A DNA stretch of 64,000 nucleotides from Romboutsia sedimentorum (GCF_030131845.1 NZ_JASKYM010000007.1:1-64000), one strand, 5' to 3'; shown: positions 44,694 through 55,316, counted from the first letter of the stretch. Numbers and translations are program-made. The notes: generated by a model from the sequence alone, not told the origin.

Positions 44694-44833
44694 TTGACAA
44701 TATAATTATAATAGTTACTATTAATACTAGTAATGATTACTTATATTAATCACATACAAAATAAATATCAAACAATAAAATAGTACATCCAAAATTAGTA
44801 AGAAAAAGACATCATTATAAACGGTGTCTTTTT
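44694..44833 (+). ncRNA. Candidate small RNA (promoter plus terminator)
   Basis: On the plus strand TTGACA (44694-44699) and TACTAT (44716-44721), 16 apart, could start a transcript near 44728. A hairpin (44803-44811 with 44825-44833) ending in TTTTT would stop it after about 106 bases. No open frame lies between. Alternatively it is an attenuated leader of the reductase gene at 44907. The remainder of 44502-44693 shows nothing else. Confidence 0.4.
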
Positions 44834-44906
44834 CAAAATAAAATCATTTTTTTGACATACATATTATAGATAAAAGAAAATTATAAAATATTAACGGGGG
44901 TATAAA

Positions 44907-45668
44907 ATGAATAGTAAATGGATAGGGTTTAAAGAATTAGTATTAGTTGATAGGGTAAAAGAATGTGATGATATAGTATCTTTTTACTTTAAATCAGTAG
45001 ATGATAGCAAACTTCCAATACACGAACCTGGTCAGTATTTGCCTTTTAAGATAAAAACTGATGATGCAAAGTATAAAGATGAACTTAGGACTTATAGCTT
45101 ATCTATGGCTCCTAATGAATCAATCTATAGGATAAGTGTAAAGAAAATACAAAATGGACTTATAAGCACTTATTTACATGAGAATTTAAATATTGGAGAT
45201 AAGATAGATGCTATGGCTCCATGTGGATTGTTTACATTAAAAGAAAATAAAAGTAATCCAATTGTGTTAATTTCAGGTGGAATCGGGATAACGCCTTTAC
45301 TGTCTATGGTATATAAATTATCAATTAATAAAAAAATCAATAGAGAGATATATTTTATACAGGCTGTTCAAAATAGTACACAACATGCTTTTAGATATGA
45401 CCTTGATAAACTAAGTGAAATTAGTAATATTAAAAATATTGTATTTTACAGTAATCCACTTAAAGGTGATATCAATGGTAAAGATTATGATTTTACAGGG
45501 TACATAACAGAAGATTGGATATCAAAAAACGTACCTTTAAATAGTGAGTTTTACTTCTGTGGCCCACCTATATTTATGAAGAGTTTAAATAAGTCATTAA
45601 TAAATCTCGGTGTAGATAAAAAAAATATAAATTATGAATTTTTTGGGGAACCTACTGATATGGAATAA
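44907..45668 (+). CDS. FAD/NAD(P)-binding oxidoreductase of the ferredoxin-reductase family
   Basis: A 253-residue flavoprotein made only of the ferredoxin-NADP+ reductase module. The FAD-binding β-barrel has ELRTYSLSMAP near 65 and the nucleotide domain has ISGGIGITPLLSM near 130. FYFCGPPIFMKSL is near 217 and the C-terminus is YEFFGE. It resembles the reductase half of flavohaemoglobins and similar enzymes, but has neither a globin nor a 2Fe-2S domain, so its electron acceptor must be a separate protein. It is monocistronic on the plus strand, with a GGGGG ribosome binding site. Confidence 0.85.
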   Translation: MNSKWIGFKELVLVDRVKECDDIVSFYFKSVDDSKLPIHEPGQYLPFKIKTDDAKYKDELRTYSLSMAPNESIYRISVKKIQNGLISTYLHENLNIGDKIDAMAPCGLFTLKENKSNPIVLISGGIGITPLLSMVYKLSINKKINREIYFIQAVQNSTQHAFRYDLDKLSEISNIKNIVFYSNPLKGDINGKDYDFTGYITEDWISKNVPLNSEFYFCGPPIFMKSLNKSLINLGVDKKNINYEFFGEPTDME

Positions 45669-45685
45669 TTTTCAGCATTCTAAAA

Positions 45686-45722
45686 AATAATAGTGAATTG
45701 ATATTATCAATTCACTATTATT
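45686..45722. terminator. Bidirectional terminator
   Basis: A perfect 16-bp stem (45686-45701 with 45707-45722) lies between the reductase gene and the end of the purine operon. Confidence 0.85.
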
Positions 45723-45736
45723 ATAAACTTTTAATA

Positions 45737-48700
45737 TTATCTAAAATAATTAATTCCGCTTTCAAATATCTTTTGATCTTTTTCACCTAAAATATTTTTT
45801 ATAACATGTTCTCCAACTCTTTCAGAGTGACCCATCTTACCAAATATTCTACCATCTATACTTGTTATACCTTCAACTCCATAATATGAACCATTAGGGT
45901 TAAACTCTATATCATAAGTAGGATTATTATCAAAATCTACATATTGAGTAGCTATTTGGCCGTTTTCGATTAACTGTTTAATAACTTCTTTGTTAGCAAC
46001 AAATTTACCTTCTCCATGAGATATAGCTATACTATGAGTGTCTCCTACTTGTGTACCAGCTAACCAAGGAGATTTATTTGATGCTATTCTTGTTTTTATA
46101 ATTTTAGATTGATGTCTTCCTATATTATTGTAAGTAAGAGTTGGTGCATTTTCATCTGTATCCCTTATCTCACCGTATGGAACTAATCCAAGTTTTATAA
46201 GAGCTTGGAATCCATTACAAATACCTAGCATCAATCCATCTTGCTTAGTTAAAAATTCTTGTACAGCCTCTGCTACCTTTGGATTTCTAAATACAGTAGC
46301 AATAAACTTAGCCGAACCATCTGGCTCATCTCCTGCACTAAATCCACCTGGTAACATTATTATTTGAGACTTTTGTATCTCTTTTACTATGCTATCTATA
46401 GAGTCTTCTATATCTTTATATGTTAAGTTTTTAAATACTTTTATATTAGCCTGAGCACCAGCTTTTTTAAATGCATTTGCACAATCATATTCACAGTTTG
46501 TACCTGGGAATGCTGGTACGAATACTCTTGGCTTAGCTATGCTTATAGAAGATTTTTTAGTTTCTCCTTGAGCTATAAAGTTTATAGTTTCTATTTTATC
46601 TTTAATTTCATTAGCTTTTGTTGGGAATACTGATTCTAAAGTTTCACAATGAGCTTTGTATAATTGCTCTAAAGCTATTTCTTCATTTTCTACTACTATA
46701 CTTTGCTTTTCTGTTGTCTTTCCAAGCACTATATAATTATATCCATCTAATATGCTTAAATCATTATTATCTAATTCCATTACTATATTCCCATAATTAG
46801 CTTTAAATAAATCACATTCTACATTATTAAATTCAAATCCTATTTTATTACCAAATGCCATCTTGCTTATAGCTTCACATACTCCACCAAATCCTAGTGC
46901 ATATGTTGATAACACTTGCTTATTGTGTATAAGTTTAGTAACTTTATCTAGGTTTTTCTTTAATATATCAAAGTCTAGAACATCATTTTCTAATCTGTCT
47001 GTGCATAACATAACAACTGTTGAATTAGTATTTTTAAACTCTGGTGAAATTACATATTTTGCATCCACAGTATCCACAGCGAATGATACTAATGTTGGTG
47101 GTACATCTATATCCTTAAATGTTCCAGACATACTATCTTTACCACCTATTGCAGGTATTTCTAATTTATTTTGAGCGTAATATGCACCTAAAAGAGCTGC
47201 AAATGGTTTACCCCATTTAGTTGGGTTATCCCCAAGCTTTTCAAAATACTCTTGTAATGTAAGTCTTATATTACTAAAGTTACCCCCAATTGCCACAGCT
47301 TTACACACAGATTCTACTACTGCATATAATGCACCGTGGAATGGACTCCACTTTCCTATCTTAGGATTATATCCATAAGTCATTATTGTAGAAGTATTAG
47401 TTTCTCCACCAAGTACAGGTATTTTAGCTACCATACCTTGAGTTGCTGTTGCTTGATATTTACCACCAAATGGCATAAGTACAGTACTAGCACCTATTGT
47501 ATTATCAAATTTTTCTACTAATCCTTTTTGTGAACATACATTTAAGTCAGATAACATATTTATAAATTTATCTTTTATATTAATATCAGATTCTACTTCA
47601 CATGCTTTTTCTTCAACTTTATCTACATGAATTTTAGTAGTTTGTTTAACACCACTAGTTTCTATAAATTCTCTTTGTAAGTTACCTATAGCTTTGTCAT
47701 TCCAAAACATTCTCATATATCCAGTGTCCGTTACTGTTGCTACATGAGTTGCTTCTAAGTTTTCTTCTCTTGCTAAGTCTATAAATTTATCTTTGTTGTG
47801 TGATTCTATAACTACTGCCATACGTTCTTGTGATTCTGATATTGCAATCTCAGTTCCATCAAGTCCATCATATTTCTTAGGTACTAAATCTAAGTTTATA
47901 TCTAAACTATCTGCAACTTCACCTATAGCAACACAAACTCCACCAGCTCCAAAATCATTACATCTTTTTATCATCCCCGCTACTTGCTTTTCTCTAAAGA
48001 ATCTTTGAATTTTTCTTTCGTTAGGGGCATCTCCTTTTTGTACTTCAGCACTACAAGTAAGTAAAGATTTTTCACTATGTTCTTTTGAAGAACCAGTTGC
48101 TCCTCCACATCCATCTCTTCCTGTTTTTCCTCCAAGAAGAACTACTATGTCACCTTCTTTTGGAACTTCCCTAACTACATTTTCCTTTGGTGCTGCTCCT
48201 ATAACTGCTCCTATTTCCATTCTTTTGGCAACAAAGTCTTCATCATAAACTTCTGCAACTTGACCTGTTGTTAATCCAATTTGATTTCCATATGAACTGT
48301 ATCCATTAGCTGCATCACGAGTTATCTTTCTTTGCATAAGCTTACCAGGTAGTGTGTCTTCTAATGTAGTTCTAGGGTCTGCACTTCCTGTAACACGCAT
48401 TGCTTGATATACATAGCTTCTTCCTGATAGTGGATCTCTTATAGCTCCACCTAAACAAGTAGCTGCGCCTCCAAATGGCTCTATCTCAGTTGGATGATTA
48501 TGTGTTTCATTTTTAAACATTACTAAGTATTCTACTTTTTTTCCATCTATTTCAACATCTACATTTATACTACATGCATTTATTTCTTCACTTACGTCTA
48601 AGTCTTCTAATTTTCCATCTTTTCTTAATTCTTTCATAGCTATAGTTGCTATATCCATTAAGCATATATCTTTTTGTTTATCTACATATACCTTACTTCT

Positions 48701-49513
48701 TGAATTTAAATACATATTATATGTATCTTTAATTATATCAGTATACTTTCCTTCTTCTATTTTTACATCTTCTATAGCTGTCATAAAAGTAGTATGTCTA
48801 CAATGATCTGACCAGTAAGTATCTAAAACTTTTATTTCTGTTATAGTTGGGTTTCTTTTTTCAGTATTTTTAAAATAACCTTGAACATGCTCTAAGTCAC
48901 CTAATGTCATAGCTAGTCCTTCATTACTTAAAAACTCTTTCATCTCATCTATACTTAAGTCTATAAATCCATCTAATGTTTTTACTGTAGTTGGTATTTC
49001 AGTTGCCATTTTTAAAGTTTCTGGCTTTTCTAAAGAAGCTTCTTTGCTATCAACTGGATTTATACAGTATTTTTTTATTTGTTCAAAGCTTTCATCACTT
49101 ATATTTCCACTTAATATATAAACCTTTGCTGTATTTATTATAGGCCTTATGCCTTGATTTACTATTTGAATACATTGACATGCCCAGTCTCCTCTTTGGT
49201 CATATTGACCAGGTAAGTACTCTATGGCAAATATTCTTTCTTTAGTTTCATTACTATCTGAAACAGGTAATGTTTCATGATAAACGACATCTAAATTAGG
49301 TTCTGAGAATATTGTTCTACATGCATTGTTATATACATCTTCTTCGATTCCCTCTATATCATATCTATTTAAAATTCTTATCTCTTCTATATTATTTATG
49401 TGTAAGCTGTCTATTAAATCTTTTTTTAAAGCTGTAGCTTCAAGATCAAATCCTTGTCTTTTTTCTACTAATATTCTTTTTACACGTGACTCTGAATTTA
49501 TAGTATTTAGCAT
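45737..49513 (-). CDS. purL: Phosphoribosylformylglycinamidine synthase, single-chain form
   Basis: A 1258-residue enzyme converting FGAR and glutamine to FGAM. It has an N-terminal PurS-like region, two AIR-synthase-like ATPase halves (KNETHNHPTEIEPFGGAATC near 330; GGKDSMSGTF near 800) and a C-terminal class I glutamine amidotransferase with Cys in LGICNGFQALI and PGGFSAGD. This is the large fused type, not the separate PurL/PurQ/PurS of bacilli. It is the last gene of the purine operon, 23 bases after purD. Confidence 0.95.
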   Translation of the reverse strand: MLNTINSESRVKRILVEKRQGFDLEATALKKDLIDSLHINNIEEIRILNRYDIEGIEEDVYNNACRTIFSEPNLDVVYHETLPVSDSNETKERIFAIEYLPGQYDQRGDWACQCIQIVNQGIRPIINTAKVYILSGNISDESFEQIKKYCINPVDSKEASLEKPETLKMATEIPTTVKTLDGFIDLSIDEMKEFLSNEGLAMTLGDLEHVQGYFKNTEKRNPTITEIKVLDTYWSDHCRHTTFMTAIEDVKIEEGKYTDIIKDTYNMYLNSRSKVYVDKQKDICLMDIATIAMKELRKDGKLEDLDVSEEINACSINVDVEIDGKKVEYLVMFKNETHNHPTEIEPFGGAATCLGGAIRDPLSGRSYVYQAMRVTGSADPRTTLEDTLPGKLMQRKITRDAANGYSSYGNQIGLTTGQVAEVYDEDFVAKRMEIGAVIGAAPKENVVREVPKEGDIVVLLGGKTGRDGCGGATGSSKEHSEKSLLTCSAEVQKGDAPNERKIQRFFREKQVAGMIKRCNDFGAGGVCVAIGEVADSLDINLDLVPKKYDGLDGTEIAISESQERMAVVIESHNKDKFIDLAREENLEATHVATVTDTGYMRMFWNDKAIGNLQREFIETSGVKQTTKIHVDKVEEKACEVESDINIKDKFINMLSDLNVCSQKGLVEKFDNTIGASTVLMPFGGKYQATATQGMVAKIPVLGGETNTSTIMTYGYNPKIGKWSPFHGALYAVVESVCKAVAIGGNFSNIRLTLQEYFEKLGDNPTKWGKPFAALLGAYYAQNKLEIPAIGGKDSMSGTFKDIDVPPTLVSFAVDTVDAKYVISPEFKNTNSTVVMLCTDRLENDVLDFDILKKNLDKVTKLIHNKQVLSTYALGFGGVCEAISKMAFGNKIGFEFNNVECDLFKANYGNIVMELDNNDLSILDGYNYIVLGKTTEKQSIVVENEEIALEQLYKAHCETLESVFPTKANEIKDKIETINFIAQGETKKSSISIAKPRVFVPAFPGTNCEYDCANAFKKAGAQANIKVFKNLTYKDIEDSIDSIVKEIQKSQIIMLPGGFSAGDEPDGSAKFIATVFRNPKVAEAVQEFLTKQDGLMLGICNGFQALIKLGLVPYGEIRDTDENAPTLTYNNIGRHQSKIIKTRIASNKSPWLAGTQVGDTHSIAISHGEGKFVANKEVIKQLIENGQIATQYVDFDNNPTYDIEFNPNGSYYGVEGITSIDGRIFGKMGHSERVGEHVIKNILGEKDQKIFESGINYFR

Positions 49514-49536
49514 TTTTTGTCTCCCTTTTAGAAAAT

Positions 49537-50793
49537 TTAGTTTCCAATTTTGATATCAGTTCTATAATGCATTCCTTCAAAGTTTATCTTTTTAATATTT
49601 TCATATACTTTTTTAGCTGCATCCTCTACATTATCACCTTTTGCACTAATTCCTAAGACTCTTCCACCATTAGTTACTAGGTTGTTTTCCAATGCTTTAG
49701 TTGCGCTGTGAAATACTACTATATCTTTATCTAAGTTTTCAAGTCCACTAATTACTTTTCCTTTTTCGTAATCTTCTGGATATCCTCCAGATGTAAGCAT
49801 TACGCAAACAGCTTCTTCTTTTTTGTATTTTATTTCTATGTCTTTTAATCTATTTTCTAATATAGCTTCTATTATTTTATATAAATCAGTTTCTAATCTA
49901 AATAAAACTGATTGAGTTTCAGGATCTCCAAATCTTACATTGTACTCAAGTACTTTTGGTCCATATTCAGTTATCATAAGTCCTACAAACAATATACCTT
50001 TATAATTTAATTTATCTTCTTTGAAACCTTCTAAGGTCTTAGCTAATACAGTTTGTTCTATTTCTTTAGCTAACTCATCTGTATATACTTCACTAGGAGA
50101 GAAAGTTCCCATTCCTCCTGTATTTGGACCTTGTTCATTGTTGTATACTTTTTTATGGTCTTTTGCACTTACCATAGGAATTATTGTGTCATTATCTACA
50201 AATGCTAATATAGAAGTTTCTACTCCAACTAAAAATTCTTCTATAACTATTTTATCTCCAGCGCTTCCAAATTTTTTATCGCTCATCATTTCTTTTAATG
50301 TAGATATAGCTTCTTCCCTATTTTGAGGTATTACTACACCTTTCCCAGCTGCTAATCCATCCGCTTTTATTACTAGCGGGTATCCAAAACTATCTATTTC
50401 ACTTATTGCAATATCTAGATTTGTATATTCTTTGTATTTAGCTGTTGGTATATCATGTCTTATCATAAACTCTTTACAATAAGCCTTACTTCCTTCTAAC
50501 TTTGAACATTCTTTATTTGGTCCAAATATTTTAAGACCATGTTTTTCAAATTCATCTACAATTCCCTTAACAAGTGGAACCTCTGGTCCCACTATAGTTA
50601 AGTCTATATTTTCTTTTTTTGCAAATTGTAGTAATTTTTCTATGTCGCTATCATTTATATTTAAACACTCTGCTATTTGTGAAATTCCCACATTTCCTGG
50701 AGCACAGTATATTTTTTTCACATTAATTTCGTTATTTAATTTCCAAGCGATGGCATGTTCTCTGCCACCTCCACCTATAATCAATATTTTCAT
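49537..50793 (-). CDS. purD: Phosphoribosylamine--glycine ligase (GAR synthetase)
   Basis: A 418-residue ATP-grasp ligase joining phosphoribosylamine to glycine. The N-terminus MKILIIGGGGREHAIAWKL is diagnostic; IKADGLAAGKGVV near 142 and EYNVRFGDPETQ near 287 are ATP-grasp signatures. AGGAGG precedes the ATG. It lies 10 bases after purH. Confidence 0.95.
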   Translation of the reverse strand: MKILIIGGGGREHAIAWKLNNEINVKKIYCAPGNVGISQIAECLNINDSDIEKLLQFAKKENIDLTIVGPEVPLVKGIVDEFEKHGLKIFGPNKECSKLEGSKAYCKEFMIRHDIPTAKYKEYTNLDIAISEIDSFGYPLVIKADGLAAGKGVVIPQNREEAISTLKEMMSDKKFGSAGDKIVIEEFLVGVETSILAFVDNDTIIPMVSAKDHKKVYNNEQGPNTGGMGTFSPSEVYTDELAKEIEQTVLAKTLEGFKEDKLNYKGILFVGLMITEYGPKVLEYNVRFGDPETQSVLFRLETDLYKIIEAILENRLKDIEIKYKKEEAVCVMLTSGGYPEDYEKGKVISGLENLDKDIVVFHSATKALENNLVTNGGRVLGISAKGDNVEDAAKKVYENIKKINFEGMHYRTDIKIGN

Positions 50794-50803
50794 AATTTGC
50801 CTC

Positions 50804-52336
50804 CTAGTGTTTGAAGTGTCTTATACCTGTAACCACCATAGACATTTCAGATTTATCACAAGCTTCTATTGAATCTTTATCATTTATAGAACCACCTGGT
50901 TGAACTACTGCCTCTATTTTATATTCATGTGCTAATTCTATACAGTCACTGAATGGGAAGAATGCATCTGATGCTAATACTGATCCTTTGAAATCTTTAT
51001 CTTTATTATTTTCTAAAGCGTTTTTTAATGCCCAAATTCTTGAAGTTTGACCACAACCTAATGCTAATGTTTTACCATCTTTAACTATTGCTATAGCATT
51101 TGATTTCATATTTTTAACTACCTTCATACCAAATTCCATATCTTTAAGTTGCTCTTCACTAGGTCTAACCTTAGTTACTACTTCACATTTCTCTACTAAT
51201 GAATTGTTTTTATCTTGAACTAATAATTTTCCATCAATATATTTCATATCATATGGTTGTAAGCTTTTTTCTATCTTAGCAAGTTTTAATACTCTTAAGT
51301 TTTTCTTTTTCTTTAATATTTCTAATGCTTCTTGTGTATAATCATAAGCTACTACTATTTCTAAGAATATTTCACTCATCATTTTTGCAGTTTCTTCATC
51401 TACTGTAGATGTTATACCTACTATTCCACCAAATATTGAAACTTTATCAGCTTCATAACATTTGCTGTATGCTTCAAAAGTATCTTTTCCTAATCCAACA
51501 CCACATGGATTAGTGTGTTTTATAGCTACTGAAACTACTTCTTTGCTATCTTTGAATTCTCTCATTACTTCTAAACATCCGTGTAAATCATTTAAGTTGT
51601 TGAAAGAAAGTTCTTTTCCATTTAATTGTTCGTAATTTAATATTGGGTTTTTAGCATTTGGTTGGCTATATAAAATTCCATTTTGATGTGGATTTTCTCC
51701 ATATCTTAAAGTTTGTTCTTTTTGGAAAGTTAAATTAAGTATGTCTGGATAATTATCTCCTACTTCACCTGCAAAGTAAGTAGATATAAGTGAGTCGTAT
51801 CTCGCTGTAGTTGAAAAAGCTTTATACGCTAGATTTTTTCTATCTTCTAATGTTAATGTATTAGTTTTTAATTTTTCTATTATCATATCATAATCAGCTA
51901 TATCTACTATAACAGATACATCTTTATAGTTTTTAGCTGCAGAACGTATCATTGATGGTCCACCGATGTCTATGTTTTCTATCATTATTTCGTGAGCTTT
52001 CCCACTTTTTAAAGTTCCTTCAAAGTCATATAAATTAACTACTACTAAATCTATCGAACCAATTTTATATTCATTTACAGTATCAACATGAGATTTGTCA
52101 TCTCTTTTGTAAAGTATTCCTCCATGTATGTATGGGTTTAATGTCTTAACTCTTCCGTCTAGCATTTCTGGGAATTTTGTAACCTCATCAATAGTTATTG
52201 CATCTATCCCATTTTCTTTTAGTGTCTTAAATGTATTTCCTGTAGATATAACTTCATACCCTAGATTGTTTAATTCTCTAGCAAACTCTACCACTCCACT
52301 TTTATCTGTAACACTTATCAATGCTCTTTTACTCAT
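50804..52336 (-). CDS. purH: AICAR transformylase / IMP cyclohydrolase
   Basis: A 510-residue bifunctional enzyme for the last two steps of IMP synthesis. The N-terminal cyclohydrolase (ALISVTDKSGVVEFAREL) and C-terminal transformylase (RYGENPHQNG near 205; KHTNPCGVG near 265; catalytic region ASDAFFPFSD) are both complete. It overlaps purN by 8 bases. Confidence 0.95.
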   Translation of the reverse strand: MSKRALISVTDKSGVVEFARELNNLGYEVISTGNTFKTLKENGIDAITIDEVTKFPEMLDGRVKTLNPYIHGGILYKRDDKSHVDTVNEYKIGSIDLVVVNLYDFEGTLKSGKAHEIMIENIDIGGPSMIRSAAKNYKDVSVIVDIADYDMIIEKLKTNTLTLEDRKNLAYKAFSTTARYDSLISTYFAGEVGDNYPDILNLTFQKEQTLRYGENPHQNGILYSQPNAKNPILNYEQLNGKELSFNNLNDLHGCLEVMREFKDSKEVVSVAIKHTNPCGVGLGKDTFEAYSKCYEADKVSIFGGIVGITSTVDEETAKMMSEIFLEIVVAYDYTQEALEILKKKKNLRVLKLAKIEKSLQPYDMKYIDGKLLVQDKNNSLVEKCEVVTKVRPSEEQLKDMEFGMKVVKNMKSNAIAIVKDGKTLALGCGQTSRIWALKNALENNKDKDFKGSVLASDAFFPFSDCIELAHEYKIEAVVQPGGSINDKDSIEACDKSEMSMVVTGIRHFKH

Positions 52337-52922
52337 TTATAAAAACCCTCCTACCAAGAATACTTAATTTATTTTCACAAAATAGTTTTATACTTTTCTT
52401 TAAAATTCTATGTTCTACTTCTAATACTTTTTTTGATAATGATTCTACATCATCATTATTATCAACATATACACATTCTTGCATTATTATAGGTCCTGTA
52501 TCTGCTCCCTCATCTACAAAATGTACAGTTGCTCCAGTTATCTTCGCTCCATAATCAAGAACTCCTTGATGTACCTTTTGACCATAATACCCTTCTCCAC
52601 AAAACGAAGGTATCAATGATGGATGAATATTTATTATTTTGTTTTTAAATTCATTTACAAATTTAGGACTTATTATTTTTAAATAACCTGCAAGTACTAC
52701 TACATCTATATTGTTTTCTTTAAGAATTTCTATTATATTGTCTTCATCAGTTTCATAAACAGCTTTTATATCATTATCTATTGCTCTTTGCAGTCCATAC
52801 GCTTTTTCTTTATTTGAAATTACTACTTTAATAGTGCCTTGAATTTTACCAAGTTTAGTTTCATCTATGATAGTTTGTAAATTTGTCCCCCCACCAGATA
52901 CTAAAACTCCAATGTTTAGCAT
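52329..52922 (-). CDS. purN: Phosphoribosylglycinamide formyltransferase (folate-dependent)
   Basis: A 197-residue enzyme using 10-formyltetrahydrofolate to formylate GAR. Characteristic are VLVSGGGTNLQTI at the N-terminus, INIHPSLIPSFCG near 103 and HFVDEGADTGPII near 135 with catalytic Asn/His/Asp. It overlaps purM by 7 bases and purH by 8, so translation is coupled. Confidence 0.94.
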   Translation of the reverse strand: MLNIGVLVSGGGTNLQTIIDETKLGKIQGTIKVVISNKEKAYGLQRAIDNDIKAVYETDEDNIIEILKENNIDVVVLAGYLKIISPKFVNEFKNKIINIHPSLIPSFCGEGYYGQKVHQGVLDYGAKITGATVHFVDEGADTGPIIMQECVYVDNNDDVESLSKKVLEVEHRILKKSIKLFCENKLSILGRRVFINE

Positions 52923-53944
52923 AAATTTACTCCATCATGATTGTCTACCACTTCACCTATGATATAAGCATTTTCATCAGTAGTATTTATATAATCAACA
53001 ACATCTTGAGCTTTTTCTTTGTCTACTATTAAAACTAATCCAACTCCCATGTTAAAACTCTTATGAAGTTCTCTTTCATCTATTGAGTTGAAGTTTTCTA
53101 TCATTTTAAATATAGCTGGTTTTTCCCAAGAATCTTTCTTTATATCTATTCCTAAACCTTTTGGTATAACTCTACTTATATTTTCTATAACACCACCACC
53201 AGTTATATGAGCTATTGCTTTTATTTCATGATTCTTAATTACATCTAAAACTAATTTTATATATATTTTTGTAGGAGTTAAAAGTGCTTCTCCTAAAGTC
53301 ATTTTAAGTTCATCTATATATTGGTCTAATTTATAATCATAAGTATCTAAGAATATTTTTCTTATAAATGAGAATCCATTACTGTGTATCCCACTTGATT
53401 GAATGCCTATTAATGTATCTCCACTTTTAACATTTTTTCCAGAAACTATTTTTTCTCTATCTGCTATCCCAACTGAGAAACCTGCTAAATCATATTCATC
53501 ATCACTGTACATTCCTGGCATTTCAGCAGTTTCTCCGCCTATTAATGCACATCCTGCCATTTTACATCCATCAGCTATGCCACCAACGATTTGTTCTACT
53601 TGCTCTGCAACTAACTTTCCTGTCGCTATATAATCTAAGAAGAATAAAGGCTTAGCTCCTTGGCATATTAAATCATTTACACACATTGCCACTAAATCTA
53701 TTCCTACTGTATCGTGTTTATCCATCATCTGAGCTAGTTTTAATTTTGTACCAACTCCATCAGTAGATGAAAGTAAAACTGGTTCTTGCATACCTACAAA
53801 ATCCTTTAAGCTATATAAACCACTAAAGTTTCCTAAATCTCCTATTACGTTGTTATCGTAAGTAGACTTTATTTTTCCTTTTATAAGATCTACCGCTCTG
53901 TTTCCCTCGTCTATATCTACACCTGATTGTTTGTATGTTAACAT
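52916..53944 (-). CDS. purM: Phosphoribosylformylglycinamidine cyclo-ligase (AIR synthetase)
   Basis: A 342-residue ATP-dependent enzyme closing the imidazole ring. It starts LTYKQSGVDIDEGN, with STDGVGTKLKLA near 60, GGETAEMPGMY near 135 and HITGGGVIENI near 240. It overlaps purF and purN by 7 bases each. Confidence 0.95.
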   Translation of the reverse strand: MLTYKQSGVDIDEGNRAVDLIKGKIKSTYDNNVIGDLGNFSGLYSLKDFVGMQEPVLLSSTDGVGTKLKLAQMMDKHDTVGIDLVAMCVNDLICQGAKPLFFLDYIATGKLVAEQVEQIVGGIADGCKMAGCALIGGETAEMPGMYSDDEYDLAGFSVGIADREKIVSGKNVKSGDTLIGIQSSGIHSNGFSFIRKIFLDTYDYKLDQYIDELKMTLGEALLTPTKIYIKLVLDVIKNHEIKAIAHITGGGVIENISRVIPKGLGIDIKKDSWEKPAIFKMIENFNSIDERELHKSFNMGVGLVLIVDKEKAQDVVDYINTTDENAYIIGEVVDNHDGVNLC

Positions 53945-55305
53945 GAAAGTGGTTCCTCCTTATCAATTTTCTTAACTGGATAATCTCCGTCAAAACAAGC
54001 TTTACAGAAAGTAGCTTTATTTTCTGTAGCTTCTATCATTGCCTCTATATCTAAAAACTCTAAACTGTCACAACCTATATATTCTCTAATTTCTTCTACG
54101 CTGTTCTCTGAAGCTATTAAATTAGATCGACGTGGCGTATCTATTCCATAGTAGCAAGAATATTTTACTGGAGGTGATGTTATTCTAAGATGAATTTCAC
54201 CCGCTCCTGCATCTCTTAAAGATTTTATTATTAGTTTTGAAGTAGTTCCTCTAACTATTGAATCATCTACTAAAACAATACTTTTTCCTTTTACTACACT
54301 TGATAGAGGATTTAATTTAATTTTAACTCCAATTTCTCTTTCTTCTTGTGTTGGTTTTATAAATGTTCTTCCTACGTATCTGTTTTTTACAAGACCTTCT
54401 CTAATTGGTATATTTGCTAAATTAGCATATCCGATTGCTCCTGCCCACCCCGAATCTGGAACTGGAACTACTATATCTGCTTTAGTGTCATCATTTTTAG
54501 CCAACATTTCTCCACATTTAACTCTAAAGTCATATGCATTAACATTATCTATTGTTGCATCATTTCTAGCAAAGTAAATATGTTCAAATATACAACTTCT
54601 TTTAACTGATTTGTAGTTTTCAGAGTATAAATAAGATTTCATTTCTCCATCTTTTATAACTATTATTTCTCCTGGTTCTACATCTCTTATAACTTCTCCA
54701 CCAAGTATATCTATTGCACAAGTTTCTGAAGCTACAATATACTCGTTTCCTTTTTTACCTAATATTAAAGGTCTAAATCCATTAGGGTCTCTAACCGCAA
54801 CCAATTCATCTTCTCCCATTATTACAAGAGAATATGCTCCTTTTATATAGTCCATAGTTATTTTTAAGCTTTCTACGATATCACCTTTGTAATATCTAGC
54901 TAATATATATAAAATCACTTCTGTGTCAGAATTTGCTTGAAACATATATCCGTCTTCTTCTAGCATATCTCTTAAGTAATTTGCATTTACTAAGTTCCCA
55001 TTATGAGCTAGGGCTAATTTTCTTTTTCTACATCTTCCTACCAAAGGTTGGCAATTAGCTAAGTGACTTCCTCCAGCCGTAGAGTATCTAACATGCCCGA
55101 TTCCCATATTTCCTTTTAAAGATGATAATTCATTTTCTTTAAATACGTCTCCAACTAAGCCCATATCTTTTTTGTAGTTTATGTTTTCACCATCTGATAT
55201 AGCCATTCCGCAACTTTCTTGACCTCTATGTTGTATAGAGTATAAAGAGTAATATAATTCTTTTGACATATCTTTATCTGAATAAATGCCTACAATCCCG
55301 CACAT
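53938..55305 (-). CDS. purF: Amidophosphoribosyltransferase
   Basis: A 455-residue enzyme making phosphoribosylamine, the committed step. The N-terminal nucleophile Cys follows Met directly (MCGIVGIYS), so no propeptide is encoded. The PRPP-binding loop is IVLVDDSIVRGTTS near 350. Four cysteines sit where the Bacillus enzyme ligates [4Fe-4S] (RSCIFEHIYF, YSCYYGIDTP, and CKAC near the end), so an iron-sulfur form is likely. It starts 12 bases after purC. Confidence 0.95.
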   Translation of the reverse strand: MCGIVGIYSDKDMSKELYYSLYSIQHRGQESCGMAISDGENINYKKDMGLVGDVFKENELSSLKGNMGIGHVRYSTAGGSHLANCQPLVGRCRKRKLALAHNGNLVNANYLRDMLEEDGYMFQANSDTEVILYILARYYKGDIVESLKITMDYIKGAYSLVIMGEDELVAVRDPNGFRPLILGKKGNEYIVASETCAIDILGGEVIRDVEPGEIIVIKDGEMKSYLYSENYKSVKRSCIFEHIYFARNDATIDNVNAYDFRVKCGEMLAKNDDTKADIVVPVPDSGWAGAIGYANLANIPIREGLVKNRYVGRTFIKPTQEEREIGVKIKLNPLSSVVKGKSIVLVDDSIVRGTTSKLIIKSLRDAGAGEIHLRITSPPVKYSCYYGIDTPRRSNLIASENSVEEIREYIGCDSLEFLDIEAMIEATENKATFCKACFDGDYPVKKIDKEEPLSC

Positions 55306-55316
55306 AAAAATCCCCC

